The notes under the pieces were generated by a model. It worked only from the letters and a program-made list of their open reading frames with translations. It had not been told where the DNA came from and searched no databases. A stretch of 12,188 nt of DNA from assembly GCA_030590185.1 (NCBI GenBank), contig JAUUZB010000028.1, positions 1-12,188 of the forward strand. The letters run 5' to 3'. Shown one piece after another: positions 1 to 6,682 of the stretch. Position numbers and translations under genes: made by a program. This DNA is from Deltaproteobacteria bacterium (lineage in GTDB: Bacteria > Myxococcota > XYA12-FULL-58-9 > JAUUZB01). Each line of letters begins with the position of its first letter. The first letter of the stretch is position 1.

Positions 1-1019
1 CCGACTGGCACAACCGGCCGGTGTTCGATCCCCTCGGCCAGGATGACCACGTCGAGAGCTTCTTCTTCAAGGCGAACGATCCAGGACGGCGGCGGGCCCT
101 GTGGGTGCGCCTGACCCTGTTCGGCGGGGCCCGGGAGCGTTGTGGGGAGACTTGGGCCATCCTCTTCGACGCCGATAAAGGGGTCCACCGGGCGGCCAAG
201 AACCGCTGGGACCTGGACGATGTGCACGTCGATGGTTCCCGCCGCGGGGTGGCGATCGGCTCCTGCGTCGCCGAGGACGGGGTGGGCGGCGCCCACACCA
301 AGGGCGTGGTGACCGCCGACGATTTCTCCATCTCCTGGGACCTCCAGCTGACCGACGAGCTCGGGCCCTACCGCCACTTTCCAGCCGACTGGATCTACCG
401 CAGCCGGCTCGCCGGCACCAAGATCGTCAGCCCCCACCCGTGCGCCGAGGTGACCGGCAGAGTGGAGATCCGCCCCGCGCCGGGACAAGCGGGCGAGCGG
501 GAGGTCATCGAGATCGGCGGCTGGCGCGGCATGCAGGGTCACAACTGGGGCCGCCGCCACACCGAGCGCTACGCCTGGAGCCACTGCAACGCCTTTGAGG
601 AGCCGGAGGCCGCCACCCGAACCTTCTTCGAGGGTTTCAACGCCCGGACCCGGCTCGCCGGCTTGCCACGCACCGTGTCCATGGCGAGGCTCGTACGCGG
701 CAGCCGTGTGTATCGTTTTGACACGTGGAAAAATCTACGTGGCGGCGGCGGCGAGGTCACCCCCACCAGTTGGCACTTCGAGATGCACGGGCCGGAGGGG
801 CGGATCTGTGGAGTGCTGGTCGGCAAGTCCGCCGACACGGTCGGCCTGGTCTACGCCAACCCCCGCGGCCCGCCGGCCCATTGTCTCAACAGCAAGCTCG
901 CCGAGCTCACCCTAACGGTGGACCCACGCTGCGGCGACCGCTTCACCCTGCACAGCGACAAGGCAGCGCTCGAAGTTGCGCAACTCGACACCAGCCACGG
1001 CATCGATATGGTGCTCTGA
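1..1019 (+). CDS. CrtC/tocopherol-cyclase-like (AttH-type) protein, 5' end missing
   Basis: The reading frame is open from the left edge (first full codon at 3) to TGA at 1017-1019, so the true start lies outside the window. The GTG at 21 sits inside an already protein-like stretch (DWHNRP before it) and is unlikely to be the start. About 338 residues are visible. The clearest signature is GWRGMQGHNWGRRH followed by YAWSH, near residues 167-187 counted from codon 21. This matches the GHNWG-type core of the AttH/CrtC/tocopherol cyclase lipocalin-like superfamily. Members include hydratases and cyclases of terpenoid lipids, but many have no known reaction. No signal peptide or membrane segment is visible in the part present. 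The next gene starts 15 bases downstream, which suggests co-transcription. The superfamily call is moderate; the substrate is unknown. Confidence 0.6.
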   Translation, partial: DWHNRPVFDPLGQDDHVESFFFKANDPGRRRALWVRLTLFGGARERCGETWAILFDADKGVHRAAKNRWDLDDVHVDGSRRGVAIGSCVAEDGVGGAHTKGVVTADDFSISWDLQLTDELGPYRHFPADWIYRSRLAGTKIVSPHPCAEVTGRVEIRPAPGQAGEREVIEIGGWRGMQGHNWGRRHTERYAWSHCNAFEEPEAATRTFFEGFNARTRLAGLPRTVSMARLVRGSRVYRFDTWKNLRGGGGEVTPTSWHFEMHGPEGRICGVLVGKSADTVGLVYANPRGPPAHCLNSKLAELTLTVDPRCGDRFTLHSDKAALEVAQLDTSHGIDMVL

Positions 1020-1034
1020 TTTCTGGAGAAGTGA

Positions 1035-1304
1035 ATGATCGCGATCGAAGAGGAATTTGATTGGATTGGCACCACGGTGCGCAGTACCGCCAAGAACACC
1101 CTCGCCACCCACGAGGATGAGATCGACAAGCGGGCCTTCCTGCTGGCGGAGCTCGGCGTCCCGAAAAAAGAGGCCGAGGCGCGGCTCAAGGCCAATCTAG
1201 CCTGGGAATTTGAGCGGCTCGGCAAGGCCAAGGTGACCAAGCGGGTCTCCGCCCTGGTGACCGCAGCCTACCGGCGCGCCGGGCTGGGCAAGAAGAAGCG
1301 CTGA
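1035..1304 (+). CDS. small conserved-looking hypothetical protein (89 aa)
   Basis: The ATG at 1035 is preceded by GGAGA (1025-1029) with a five-base spacer, which makes this a well-supported start. It begins 15 bases after the upstream gene stops, so the two are probably one operon. The product is 89 residues, helical-looking, rich in Ala, Lys, Arg and Glu, and ends in a basic GKKKR tail. The first residues (MIAIEEEFDWIG) are acidic and the second half is basic. No signal peptide, membrane segment or known motif is visible. I do not recognise the family. It could be a small cytosolic partner of the CrtC-like protein, but only proximity supports that. Confidence 0.65.
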   Translation: MIAIEEEFDWIGTTVRSTAKNTLATHEDEIDKRAFLLAELGVPKKEAEARLKANLAWEFERLGKAKVTKRVSALVTAAYRRAGLGKKKR

Positions 1305-1353
1305 GGCGCCGGCCCGAGTCTCTAGTCTCCGCCCGCGCAGATCTCTCCCCTAC

Positions 1354-2184
1354 TCACGGGAATGCCTTCTTCTCCGGCGTTTTGATCCGTCCGGCGGCCT
1401 CCAGGTCACAGTAGGCGAGGGTCCCGCCGCAGGCGGCGAGCGGCAACAGCACGATGTTGAGGCCGGGCACCATCATGATGCCCATGGCCGAGACGCCGAA
1501 GCCCAAGGCCAGCCACTTGTTGCGCCACACCTGACCGAAGCGCTTGCGAAACGGCACCAGTTGCCGGGCCAGGGGCATGGTCATGAACTCCTGGGAGAGC
1601 AGCAGGGCGGAGAAGCTGAAGCTCGCCACGGCACCGATGGCGGTGCCGACAAACGGGATCAGCACGCCAATCAATATGATCGGCAGGTTGACCGCCACCA
1701 GCAGGACCACGCTCCAGACCAGGTCGGAGACCGCCATAACGATGCTCCGCACCGTGCCGCCGACGCTGAAGGCGGGGGCCTCGCGGCCGATGATCAACGC
1801 CTCGGTCTTCTCCGACAGGGTATCGAGGAACGGGCTCGCCACCGCCTGACCGATCAACAACAGAACGACGGCGTTGAGCGCGATGCTGATCAGGATCACG
1901 ATCGCCCAGTTCAACCAGCTCAACGCCCCGAGCAGGGATTGGATCCAGCCGGTGTCGGAGGCGGACATCAGCCAGGTGTCTAGATCGGTGAGCCAGGGCA
2001 CCAGTAAATACACGGAGAGGACGATCAGGATCATCAACAACACGAAGTTGATCGCGATCGCCACCAGGGTGAGCGGCCAGAGTTTGTTCTTGGAGATGAA
2101 GCCCAGCGCCTCGAGGGGATAGGTCAACCCCCGAAAGGTGTCGCCGATGAAGTTGTTGGGGAGCGGACGTCTGTCTTGGGGCAT
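1354..2184 (-). CDS. EI24/CysZ-like integral membrane protein
   Basis: A 276-residue polytopic inner-membrane protein. Hydrophobic stretches lie near residues 35-66, 86-118, 147-197 and 223-259, giving about four to six membrane passes. The last block contains PGLNIVLLPLAACGGTLAY, typical of the EI24/CysZ family (Pfam EI24), as does the F-x-G-x-x-YP-x-x-A N-terminus (FRGLTYPLEALGF). CysZ mediates sulfate uptake for cysteine synthesis in Escherichia coli, but no sulfur-assimilation gene is nearby, so transport of sulfate here is only a possibility. The ATG start is well supported by GAGGAG at about 2190-2195 with a five-base spacer. It lies downstream of the PilZ gene on the same strand (92-base gap) and converges on the small gene ending at 1304. 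Confidence 0.75.
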   Translation of the reverse strand: MPQDRRPLPNNFIGDTFRGLTYPLEALGFISKNKLWPLTLVAIAINFVLLMILIVLSVYLLVPWLTDLDTWLMSASDTGWIQSLLGALSWLNWAIVILISIALNAVVLLLIGQAVASPFLDTLSEKTEALIIGREAPAFSVGGTVRSIVMAVSDLVWSVVLLVAVNLPIILIGVLIPFVGTAIGAVASFSFSALLLSQEFMTMPLARQLVPFRKRFGQVWRNKWLALGFGVSAMGIMMVPGLNIVLLPLAACGGTLAYCDLEAAGRIKTPEKKAFP

Positions 2185-2276
2185 ACGGGCTCCTCGGGCC
2201 AGCGGGTCGTCACCAAGCTAGTGCCCGGCGCTGGGCAGCACAAGGGCCGGAGGCGGGGGGGGCTCGGACGCTCGGC

Positions 2277-2849
2277 TCAGGCCGCGATGGCGGCGGCGGC
2301 GTGCCGATCAGCTCTCTCGACCGAAGCCGAGCGCTTACCCTCTTTGCCGAGGACACGGCTGAGGGTGAGCAGGTCACGGCTCGGGCCACGGCGCACGAAC
2401 CCGGAGCGGTTGACCTCCTTGAGGCGCAGGGCGGCGAAGGCCTCGAGCAGGAGCCCCTCAAAGGGGCGGGGGTTCTCGAGCCACGGGCTAGGCGGCGGCA
2501 CGGCGTTGATCACCGTCTCGTCCCAGGTGGCGCGGCGACCGTCGAGGAAGCGGTAGAGGTCCATGGTGAGCTTCGGGTTGGGTCGGCAGAAACGCAGCCC
2601 GAGGGAGAGGCCCCCGCCCTTGGCTTCGGCCATGTCGGTGACCTGGGCGCCAACCCGATACTGATCGCTTTCACCGGGCAGGTTGAACTCGAGATCGAGA
2701 AAGGTGCCGATGTCGATGAAGTCGCGGGTATAGACCTTCATCCCGCCCATGCTGATGTCAAAGGCCCAGACCGGCCCGAGCTTGGTGCGGACGAGCATGA
2801 ACAGGGCAGCGCGGGCGGACTTGCGGCGATTCTTGGCTTGTTCGGTCAT
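2277..2849 (-). CDS. PilZ domain protein with C-terminal extension
   Basis: I place the start at the ATG ending at 2849, because GGAGG (2855-2859) precedes it by five bases. The frame remains open to 2930, but that upstream part has no comparable ribosome site. The product is 190 residues. The PilZ domain covers about residues 7-105 and has both c-di-GMP-binding signatures: RRKSAR at 8-13 (RxxxR) and DISMGG at 31-36 (DxSxxG type). Binding of cyclic di-GMP is therefore likely. The roughly 85 residues after the domain are unfamiliar and end in an Ala-rich tail. It lies between ribD upstream (94-base gap) and the EI24-like gene downstream. The partner or output is not deducible; the family often tunes motility, exopolysaccharide or development. 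Confidence 0.85.
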   Translation of the reverse strand: MTEQAKNRRKSARAALFMLVRTKLGPVWAFDISMGGMKVYTRDFIDIGTFLDLEFNLPGESDQYRVGAQVTDMAEAKGGGLSLGLRFCRPNPKLTMDLYRFLDGRRATWDETVINAVPPPSPWLENPRPFEGLLLEAFAALRLKEVNRSGFVRRGPSRDLLTLSRVLGKEGKRSASVERADRHAAAAIAA

Positions 2850-2928
2850 CGTTTCCTCCGAGCGATCTATGGCTGCGGCGCGCACCACCAGGCTCGAGCG
2901 AAGGGTGGCATCCGGGGATCGAAGGGTC

Positions 2929-2973
2929 AAAAAACCGGCGAGCTCAACGGGCGCGTCGGGCCGGGTAGCCGGT
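2929..2973 (-). terminator. possible intrinsic terminator at the 3' end of ribD
   Basis: On the minus strand, ACCGGC (2973-2968) can pair with GCCGGT (2939-2934), directly followed by a run of T (six A on the plus strand at 2929-2934). The stem overlaps the end of ribD and encloses its stop codon. The loop is long (28 bases), which weakens the call, although internal pairing could shorten it. If it functions, the PilZ gene would need its own promoter. Confidence 0.3.
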
Positions 2974-4059
2974 CAGGTGCAGGTCGCGACCGAGCTGCAC
3001 GGTCTCGACCTCAACGAGCCGCATGGCGTCCTCGAGCGCCGCCACGCCCGTGGCGCCGACCGAGCTGAGCGCCCCTTCGCCACCGATGATCAACGGCGCG
3101 ATGAAGGCGTGAACCTTGTCGACCAGCCCGGCGTCGAAAAAGCTGCCGAGCACCCGCGGTCCGCCCTCGACCAACAGCGAGAGCAGGCGGTCGTGGCGGT
3201 AGAGCCGCGTTAGGGCGTCGGACAGATCGATGCGGCCGTCGCTGAGAGTGGCGCAGGTGATCACCTCAGCGCCGGCGGCGCGCAGAACCTCGCGGCGTTG
3301 CGCCGGGGCGCCCTCCCCCACCAGGATGATCGTCTTGGCCTTGGAGCTGGCCGTGGCGGCAATCAGCTTGGCGTGGGTGGAGGTGCGGGCGCGGGTGTCG
3401 AGCACGACGCGCACCGGATCGCGACCACCGCGCAGACGGCAGGTGAGCTGCGGGTCGTCGGCGAGCACGGTGCCCACCCCAACCAGGATGGCGTCGAGCT
3501 CGTTGCGCAAGCGGTGCCCGGCGCGGCGGGCCTTGGGGCCGGTGATCCATTGGGACGCACCGCTGCGGGTGGCCACCCTGCCGTCCAGACTCTGGGCGAG
3601 CTTTGCCACCACAAAGGGACGCGCCGCCACGATGGCGTGGGTGAAGGTCTCGTTGAGGCGTCGGGCCTCCTTGGCGAGCAGCCCGGTCTCGACCCGGAGC
3701 CCAGCCCGGCGCAGGCGTTTGATACCCCGGCCGTTGACCAGCGGATTCGGGTCGCGGGTCGCCACGAACACCCGGCCGATGCCGGCGGCGATCAGCGCGT
3801 CGGTGCAGGGCGCCGTGCGGCCCTGGTGGTCACAGGGCTCGAGATTGACGTAGAGATCCGCGCCACGGGCCCGACGCCCGGCGCGACGCAGGGCGACCCG
3901 TTCGGCGTGGGCGAGTCCAGCGCGCCGGTGGTGCCCCTTGGCGATCAACCGACCGTTCTTGGCGATCACGCAGCCGACCATCGGATTAGGGCTGGTGCGC
4001 CCGCGGGCCTTGGCCGCCTCATCGAGGGCGAGCTGCATCAGGGCGCGGTCGTCTGCCAT
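2944..4059 (-). CDS. ribD: bifunctional riboflavin biosynthesis deaminase/reductase RibD
   Basis: A two-domain enzyme of riboflavin synthesis that deaminates the pyrimidine intermediate and then reduces the ribosyl side chain using NADPH. From the ATG ending at 4059 it has 371 residues, close to the E. coli protein. The deaminase zinc site is complete: H51-A-E53, then EPCDHQGRTAPC giving C76 and C85. The reductase domain begins near residue 148 and contains KLAQSLDGR, SQWITG, GVGTVLADDP and LVEGGPRVLGSFF. An upstream in-frame ATG (ending at 4098) would add 13 residues. The frame runs on to 4179 but would then overlap the divergent gene. Neither likely start has a strong ribosome site. No other rib gene is in the window, so ribD stands apart from a rib operon here. 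Confidence 0.93.
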   Translation of the reverse strand: MADDRALMQLALDEAAKARGRTSPNPMVGCVIAKNGRLIAKGHHRRAGLAHAERVALRRAGRRARGADLYVNLEPCDHQGRTAPCTDALIAAGIGRVFVATRDPNPLVNGRGIKRLRRAGLRVETGLLAKEARRLNETFTHAIVAARPFVVAKLAQSLDGRVATRSGASQWITGPKARRAGHRLRNELDAILVGVGTVLADDPQLTCRLRGGRDPVRVVLDTRARTSTHAKLIAATASSKAKTIILVGEGAPAQRREVLRAAGAEVITCATLSDGRIDLSDALTRLYRHDRLLSLLVEGGPRVLGSFFDAGLVDKVHAFIAPLIIGGEGALSSVGATGVAALEDAMRLVEVETVQLGRDLHLTGYPARRAR

Positions 4060-4152
4060 CTCGGGGGTCGCACTATCACACAAGGGTTGGGGGATCATCG
4101 GTCGTCGGCCGGGGTGCTTCGTTGTGCCGCGGGATATTTGGTAAGGGGATGC

Positions 4153-4581
4153 ATGGCCGAAGAGCGTCCCAGCTTCCAACAGATCTACATGCGCCTGGCC
4201 CTCGCCCTGGCCCAGCGCTCGACCTGCCTTCGTCTAAAGGTGGGCACGGTGATCACCAGCACCGATTTCCGCAAGGTGTTGGCGGTCGGCTACAACGGCA
4301 ACGCCACCGGTCTACCGAACCGCTGCGACCGCGAGGAGCCGGGCAATTGCGGCTGCCTGCACTCGGAGGAGAACGCGGTGATCAACTGCGACTCACCCCG
4401 GACGGTCGAGAAGCTGGTCTTCGTGACCCACCTGCCCTGCGTGGCCTGCGCCAAGCGCCTGATCAACCTCGGGAACGTGCAGCGGGTCTACTATTGCCAG
4501 GACTACCGCCTGCGCGACTCGATCGAGATCCTGCGCAGCTGCAACATCGAGGTCCTGCAGCTCGACCCGAACGCGGGATAG
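4153..4581 (+). CDS. dCMP deaminase-family protein
   Basis: A zinc-dependent deaminase of 142 residues in the cytidine/deoxycytidylate deaminase superfamily. The likely reaction is dCMP to dUMP, feeding dTMP synthesis. Visible signatures are GYNGNATG at 46-53, the catalytic HSEENA at 70-75 (H70, E72) and LPCVACAK with C96 and C99. Extra cysteines at 58, 66 and 68 resemble the structural metal site of dCMP deaminases. The ATG at 4153 is preceded by AAGGGG with a short spacer. The frame continues far upstream, but that part is antisense to ribD. It is divergent from ribD, another member of the same fold, and lies 38 bases before aat. Related proteins are named ComEB or tadA-like; the dCMP assignment is by motif only. 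Confidence 0.85.
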   Translation: MAEERPSFQQIYMRLALALAQRSTCLRLKVGTVITSTDFRKVLAVGYNGNATGLPNRCDREEPGNCGCLHSEENAVINCDSPRTVEKLVFVTHLPCVACAKRLINLGNVQRVYYCQDYRLRDSIEILRSCNIEVLQLDPNAG

Positions 4582-4619
4582 GTTGGCGCGACGGGCAGGC
4601 CTCGGTATCGTTGAGATCG

Positions 4620-5342
4620 ATGCTCCGCCGCAGGCATTTTCCCGACCCCGAGACCGCGGACCGCCAAGGTTTGGTGGCGCGCACCCCGGGCTTGAGCACC
4701 GAGCTGCTGTTCGAGGCTTACTCCCGGGGAATCTTCCCCTGGTCGTCGGACCCGGTGCGTTGGTACTCGCCGGAGCCGCGCGCCGTCTTCTTGCGCCCCT
4801 ACATCCAGTTGCCGCGCAAGATCGGCAAGATGATGCGCCGGGCCGGTTTCCGGGTCACCTTTGACACCGCCTTTGGCGAGGTGATCCAGGCCTGCTCCGA
4901 CGCCCACCGCGACGAAGGCGAGTGGATCTCCGCCGACTTCGTACGGGCCTATGTGGAGTTCAACGCCGCGGGCTGGGCCCACAGTATCGAAGTCTGGCAG
5001 GGGGAGCAGCTCGTCGGCGGCCTCTACGGCGTGCAGATCGGCGGCATGTTCGCCGGGGAGTCCATGTTCCATCGCGTCTCCAACGCCTCCAAGGTGGCCT
5101 TTGCGTATTTGGTCGAACAGCTGCACCGCCTCGGGGTGTTGCTGATCGACGCCCAGGTGCTCAACCAGCACACCCTGGATCTCGGCGCGGTGTTGGTGCA
5201 CCGCCACGATTTCTTGCTGATGCTCGAGCGGGCGTTGGAGATGCCGGTCAAGAGCAGCGGGGAGAAATGGCCGGCGGAGCCGGAGTTTGACCTCTCCATG
5301 CCCGGGGTCACCGCCGAGCCGTGGCCGGCCTCGGGGTCTTGA
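4620..5342 (+). CDS. aat: leucyl/phenylalanyl-tRNA-protein transferase
   Basis: Cytosolic enzyme that transfers Leu or Phe from aminoacyl-tRNA to the N-terminus of proteins with basic N-terminal residues, marking them for ClpS/ClpAP degradation. The 240 residues match the family length (E. coli about 234). Family blocks are in order: FPDP (7-10), AYSRGIFPW (33-41), WYSPEPRAV (48-56), EWISADF (101-107), AHSIEVW (120-126), LVGGLYG (131-137), FAGESMF (144-150), ASK (156-158), IDAQ (176-179), LGA (188-190). The ATG at 4620 is chosen because homology begins just after it. The ribosome site is weak, and a TTG three codons upstream is the alternative. The stop codon overlaps the probable -35 box of the tRNA gene. 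Small departures from the consensus are AYVEFN where AYxxLH is usual and HTLDLGA for HLxSLGA. Confidence 0.93.
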   Translation: MLRRRHFPDPETADRQGLVARTPGLSTELLFEAYSRGIFPWSSDPVRWYSPEPRAVFLRPYIQLPRKIGKMMRRAGFRVTFDTAFGEVIQACSDAHRDEGEWISADFVRAYVEFNAAGWAHSIEVWQGEQLVGGLYGVQIGGMFAGESMFHRVSNASKVAFAYLVEQLHRLGVLLIDAQVLNQHTLDLGAVLVHRHDFLLMLERALEMPVKSSGEKWPAEPEFDLSMPGVTAEPWPASGS

Positions 5343-5367
5343 CGAAGTCCGCGTTTCGCCTTAAAGG
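5339..5367 (+). promoter_or_regulatory. predicted sigma-70-type promoter for tRNA-Asn
   Basis: TTGACG (5339-5344) is followed, after 16 or 17 bases, by TTAAAG or TAAAGG (5361-5367). This is a good -35/-10 pair for a housekeeping promoter, placed about 40 bases before the mature tRNA. The -35 box overlaps the TGA stop of aat. Confidence 0.5.
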
Positions 5368-5407
5368 GGTTCGCTCTCGCGGGTTGGTAACGGCCCGTGG
5401 AGTCTGG

Positions 5408-5483
5408 TCCCGAGTAGCTCAGTTGGTAGAGCGGGTGGCTGTTAACCACTAGGTCGGCGGTTCGAGTCCGTCCTCGGGAGCCA
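5408..5483 (+). tRNA. tRNA-Asn(GUU)
   Basis: A complete 76-base cloverleaf with encoded CCA. The acceptor stem TCCCGAG (5408-5414) pairs with CTCGGGA (5473-5479), followed by discriminator G5480 and CCA 5481-5483. The D stem is GCTC/GAGC with an AGTTGGTA loop. The anticodon stem is 5434-5438 with 5446-5450, and the loop CTGTTAA gives anticodon GTT at 5441-5443 (Asn). The T stem GGCGG/CCGTC includes one G-U pair and has loop TTCGAGT. The 3' 18 bases are repeated exactly at 6414-6431, so this gene is a candidate integration target. The gene is still intact, as expected if the element restored the 3' end. Confidence 0.97.
5466..5483 (+). repeat. att-like direct repeat, copy 1 (tRNA-Asn 3' end)
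   Basis: GTCCGTCCTCGGGAGCCA, the last 18 bases of the tRNA gene including CCA. It occurs again without change at 6414-6431. The match stops exactly after CCA. This is the geometry of an attachment site that uses a tRNA 3' end. Confidence 0.6.
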
Positions 5484-5586
5484 ACACCTAAGGTTCGCCG
5501 ACAATCGTGGGCGTTGACCTGGGCGCCGCACGCGCAACATCCCTTTGCAATACACTCCGCCGCGGCGCACAATTGTCGTAGCCATC

Positions 5587-5781
5587 GTGGACACCGCAAT
5601 TCACAAAGCCCGATTCGAAGACCTCGTCTCTGATCCCGAGCTGCGCCAAGCTCGACTCGAAGTGGATCGGTCTCTGCTCCAGTGGTCCAAGAGCCTCTCC
5701 CCAATGGACCGCCTACGCGCCTGCTCGAACGCCACACGCACCCTCGATCGGTTCCGTCGTGTCCCACCCGCAGCAGGCTGA
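5587..5781 (+). CDS. small protein encoded upstream of and overlapping the nucleotidyltransferase
   Basis: A 64-residue soluble, mostly helical protein from a GTG start at 5587 to TGA. A TTG at 5545 would add 14 residues that look unlike the rest. I prefer the GTG because the sequence from residue 10 (FEDLVSDPELRQARLEVDRS, then SLSPMDRLRA) looks conserved-domain-like. No clear ribosome site decides the start. The gene overlaps the nucleotidyltransferase gene by 23 bases, so translation is probably coupled. Small helical proteins encoded just before nucleotidyltransferases are often cognate partners or antitoxins. That role is inference; there is no recognisable DNA-binding or HEPN signature. 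It is the first gene after the tRNA, inside the stretch bounded by the att-like repeat. Confidence 0.55.
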   Translation: MDTAIHKARFEDLVSDPELRQARLEVDRSLLQWSKSLSPMDRLRACSNATRTLDRFRRVPPAAG

Positions 5782-6250
5782 CCTAGCGGCTCTGATCGAC
5801 GCTTTGCTCGCCGGCAACGTCGAGTTCATCGTCGTTGGGGGTGCGGCGGCGGTATTGCACGGCGCGCCCACAACCACGCTCGACCTCGACATCGTCCACC
5901 AACGCACGCCACAAAACGTCGAGCGGCTGGCGCTCGTTCTCGAGCAGCTCGACGCGATGCACCGGGATCTTGCGGGCCGGGTGATCCGGCCTGCGCGCGA
6001 CGCGCTCGCCGGCGACGGCCAGCTCAACCTTTCAACTTCGTTGGGCCCCTTGGACCCACTCTGCCGACTGCATGATGGTCGCGGCTTCGATGATCTCCTA
6101 CCCCATTCAATCGTGCTGACCGACGGGGATCGCGAAATCCGCGTGGTCGATCTGGAGACCCTCATCACGATCAAGGCATCAACCGGGCGAGCCAAGGACC
6201 GCCTCGTGCTACCCCTATTGGGCGCCCTGCTCGATGACGATAGCGAGTAG
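5759..6250 (+). CDS. AbiEii-like (MNT-fold) nucleotidyltransferase
   Basis: A 163-residue protein starting at GTG 5759. The nucleotidyltransferase core is visible: FIVVGGAAAVLHG (residues 23-35) with the Gly-Gly of the fold, then TLDLDIV (40-46) supplying the D-x-D metal ligands D42 and D44. Near the C-terminus, VVDLETLITIKASTGRAKD (129-147) matches the conserved D-L-x-x-L-I-x-x-K-x-x-x-x-R-x-K-D block of AbiEii/AbiGii-type transferases. Some such enzymes act as toxins by adding nucleotides to tRNA or proteins, others are antitoxins that modify a HEPN toxin, and many are uncharacterised. Its start overlaps the end of the 64-residue gene. It lies just 3' of tRNA-Asn and is followed by a tRNA-end repeat, a typical position for a mobile accessory gene. 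Fold call firm; biological role open. Confidence 0.82.
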   Translation: MSHPQQADLAALIDALLAGNVEFIVVGGAAAVLHGAPTTTLDLDIVHQRTPQNVERLALVLEQLDAMHRDLAGRVIRPARDALAGDGQLNLSTSLGPLDPLCRLHDGRGFDDLLPHSIVLTDGDREIRVVDLETLITIKASTGRAKDRLVLPLLGALLDDDSE

Positions 6251-6479
6251 CTACCTCCGACCCACATCACATGTTGAACATTCATCGAGCCACAGAGCTC
6301 ACAACGGAATACGTCGGCGCTGCAGCGGGTACGTTCGCCATCGAACAATGCCCGCCAATGGATCCATGGGCCGCGAGCTATGCCGCCATCTCCAAGACAG
6401 CGGTTCTAGATTCGTCCGTCCTCGGGAGCCAGCGCGCCCCAAACAAGAACGAGAAATCGAGAAGGTAAGGTAAAACGAG
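6251..6479. other. non-coding stretch after the nucleotidyltransferase gene
   Basis: It holds repeat copy 2 and a lower-GC, A-rich segment (6431-6479) leading into the basic small ORF. A 65-codon frame (6271-6468) crosses the repeat but has no ribosome site and no recognisable protein features. No terminator hairpin is evident after the nucleotidyltransferase gene. Confidence 0.4.
6400..6431 (+). repeat. att-like repeat, copy 2 (partial tRNA-Asn 3' end)
   Basis: A 32-base unit whose last 18 bases (6414-6431) equal the tRNA-Asn 3' end including CCA. It begins GCGGTTC, as does the tRNA T arm from 5457, but has five extra bases where the T loop would be (TTCTAGATTCGT in place of TTCGAGT). It cannot form a normal T arm, and the rest of the tRNA is absent, so it is a partial copy and not a tRNA gene. 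It is 26/32 identical to copy 3. Confidence 0.6.
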
Positions 6480-6614
6480 ATGTCCGTCACACCGAGCAAA
6501 GACCACAAGCGCCGAGAGCGAGAAGAGAAAAAGGCAGCGAAGCGGGAGGCGCGTGCAACTGAGAAAGCCAAGAAGAAACGAACGGCCAAACAGGCTGTTC
6601 CCAAGAAAGAGTGA
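6480..6614 (+). CDS. 44-aa highly basic small ORF
   Basis: ATG at 6480, TGA at 6612-6614. A purine-rich stretch with AAGGTAAGG ends nine bases before the start and could serve as a ribosome site. The peptide is dominated by Lys, Arg, Glu and Ala (for example KDHKRREREEKKAAKREARA). It should be a single charged helix with a net positive charge, with no hydrophobic core or signal peptide. The A-rich codons differ from those of neighbouring genes. It occupies the second segment between tRNA-like repeats (6432-6714). It may be a small nucleic-acid-binding protein or a chance ORF. The ribosome site, the isolated position and the coherent composition favour a gene, but I do not recognise a family. 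Confidence 0.45.
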   Translation: MSVTPSKDHKRREREEKKAAKREARATEKAKKKRTAKQAVPKKE

Positions 6615-6682
6615 GGGCCCCGCATCTGGCGCTACCTCACGCGGCTTTTGGCCTTCATGCGGCTCTCCCCATTTCCATCACC

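Noticed and set aside
2220..2245. Weak inverted repeat TGCCC/GGGCA between the PilZ and EI24-like genes
   Set aside because: Only five base pairs and no T-tract; expected by chance at this GC content.
2850..2930. Upstream extension of the PilZ gene by 27 residues
   Set aside because: The ATG ending at 2849 has a strong GGAGG at the right distance and the extension has no PilZ features.
3298..4152. Long upstream extension of the dCMP deaminase frame
   Set aside because: It is antisense to ribD, which has complete catalytic motifs; the ribosome site and homology start at 4153.
6271..6468. 65-codon plus-strand frame between the nucleotidyltransferase gene and the basic ORF
   Set aside because: No ribosome site, no recognisable family and it crosses the att-like repeat; kept only as context for the repeat finding.
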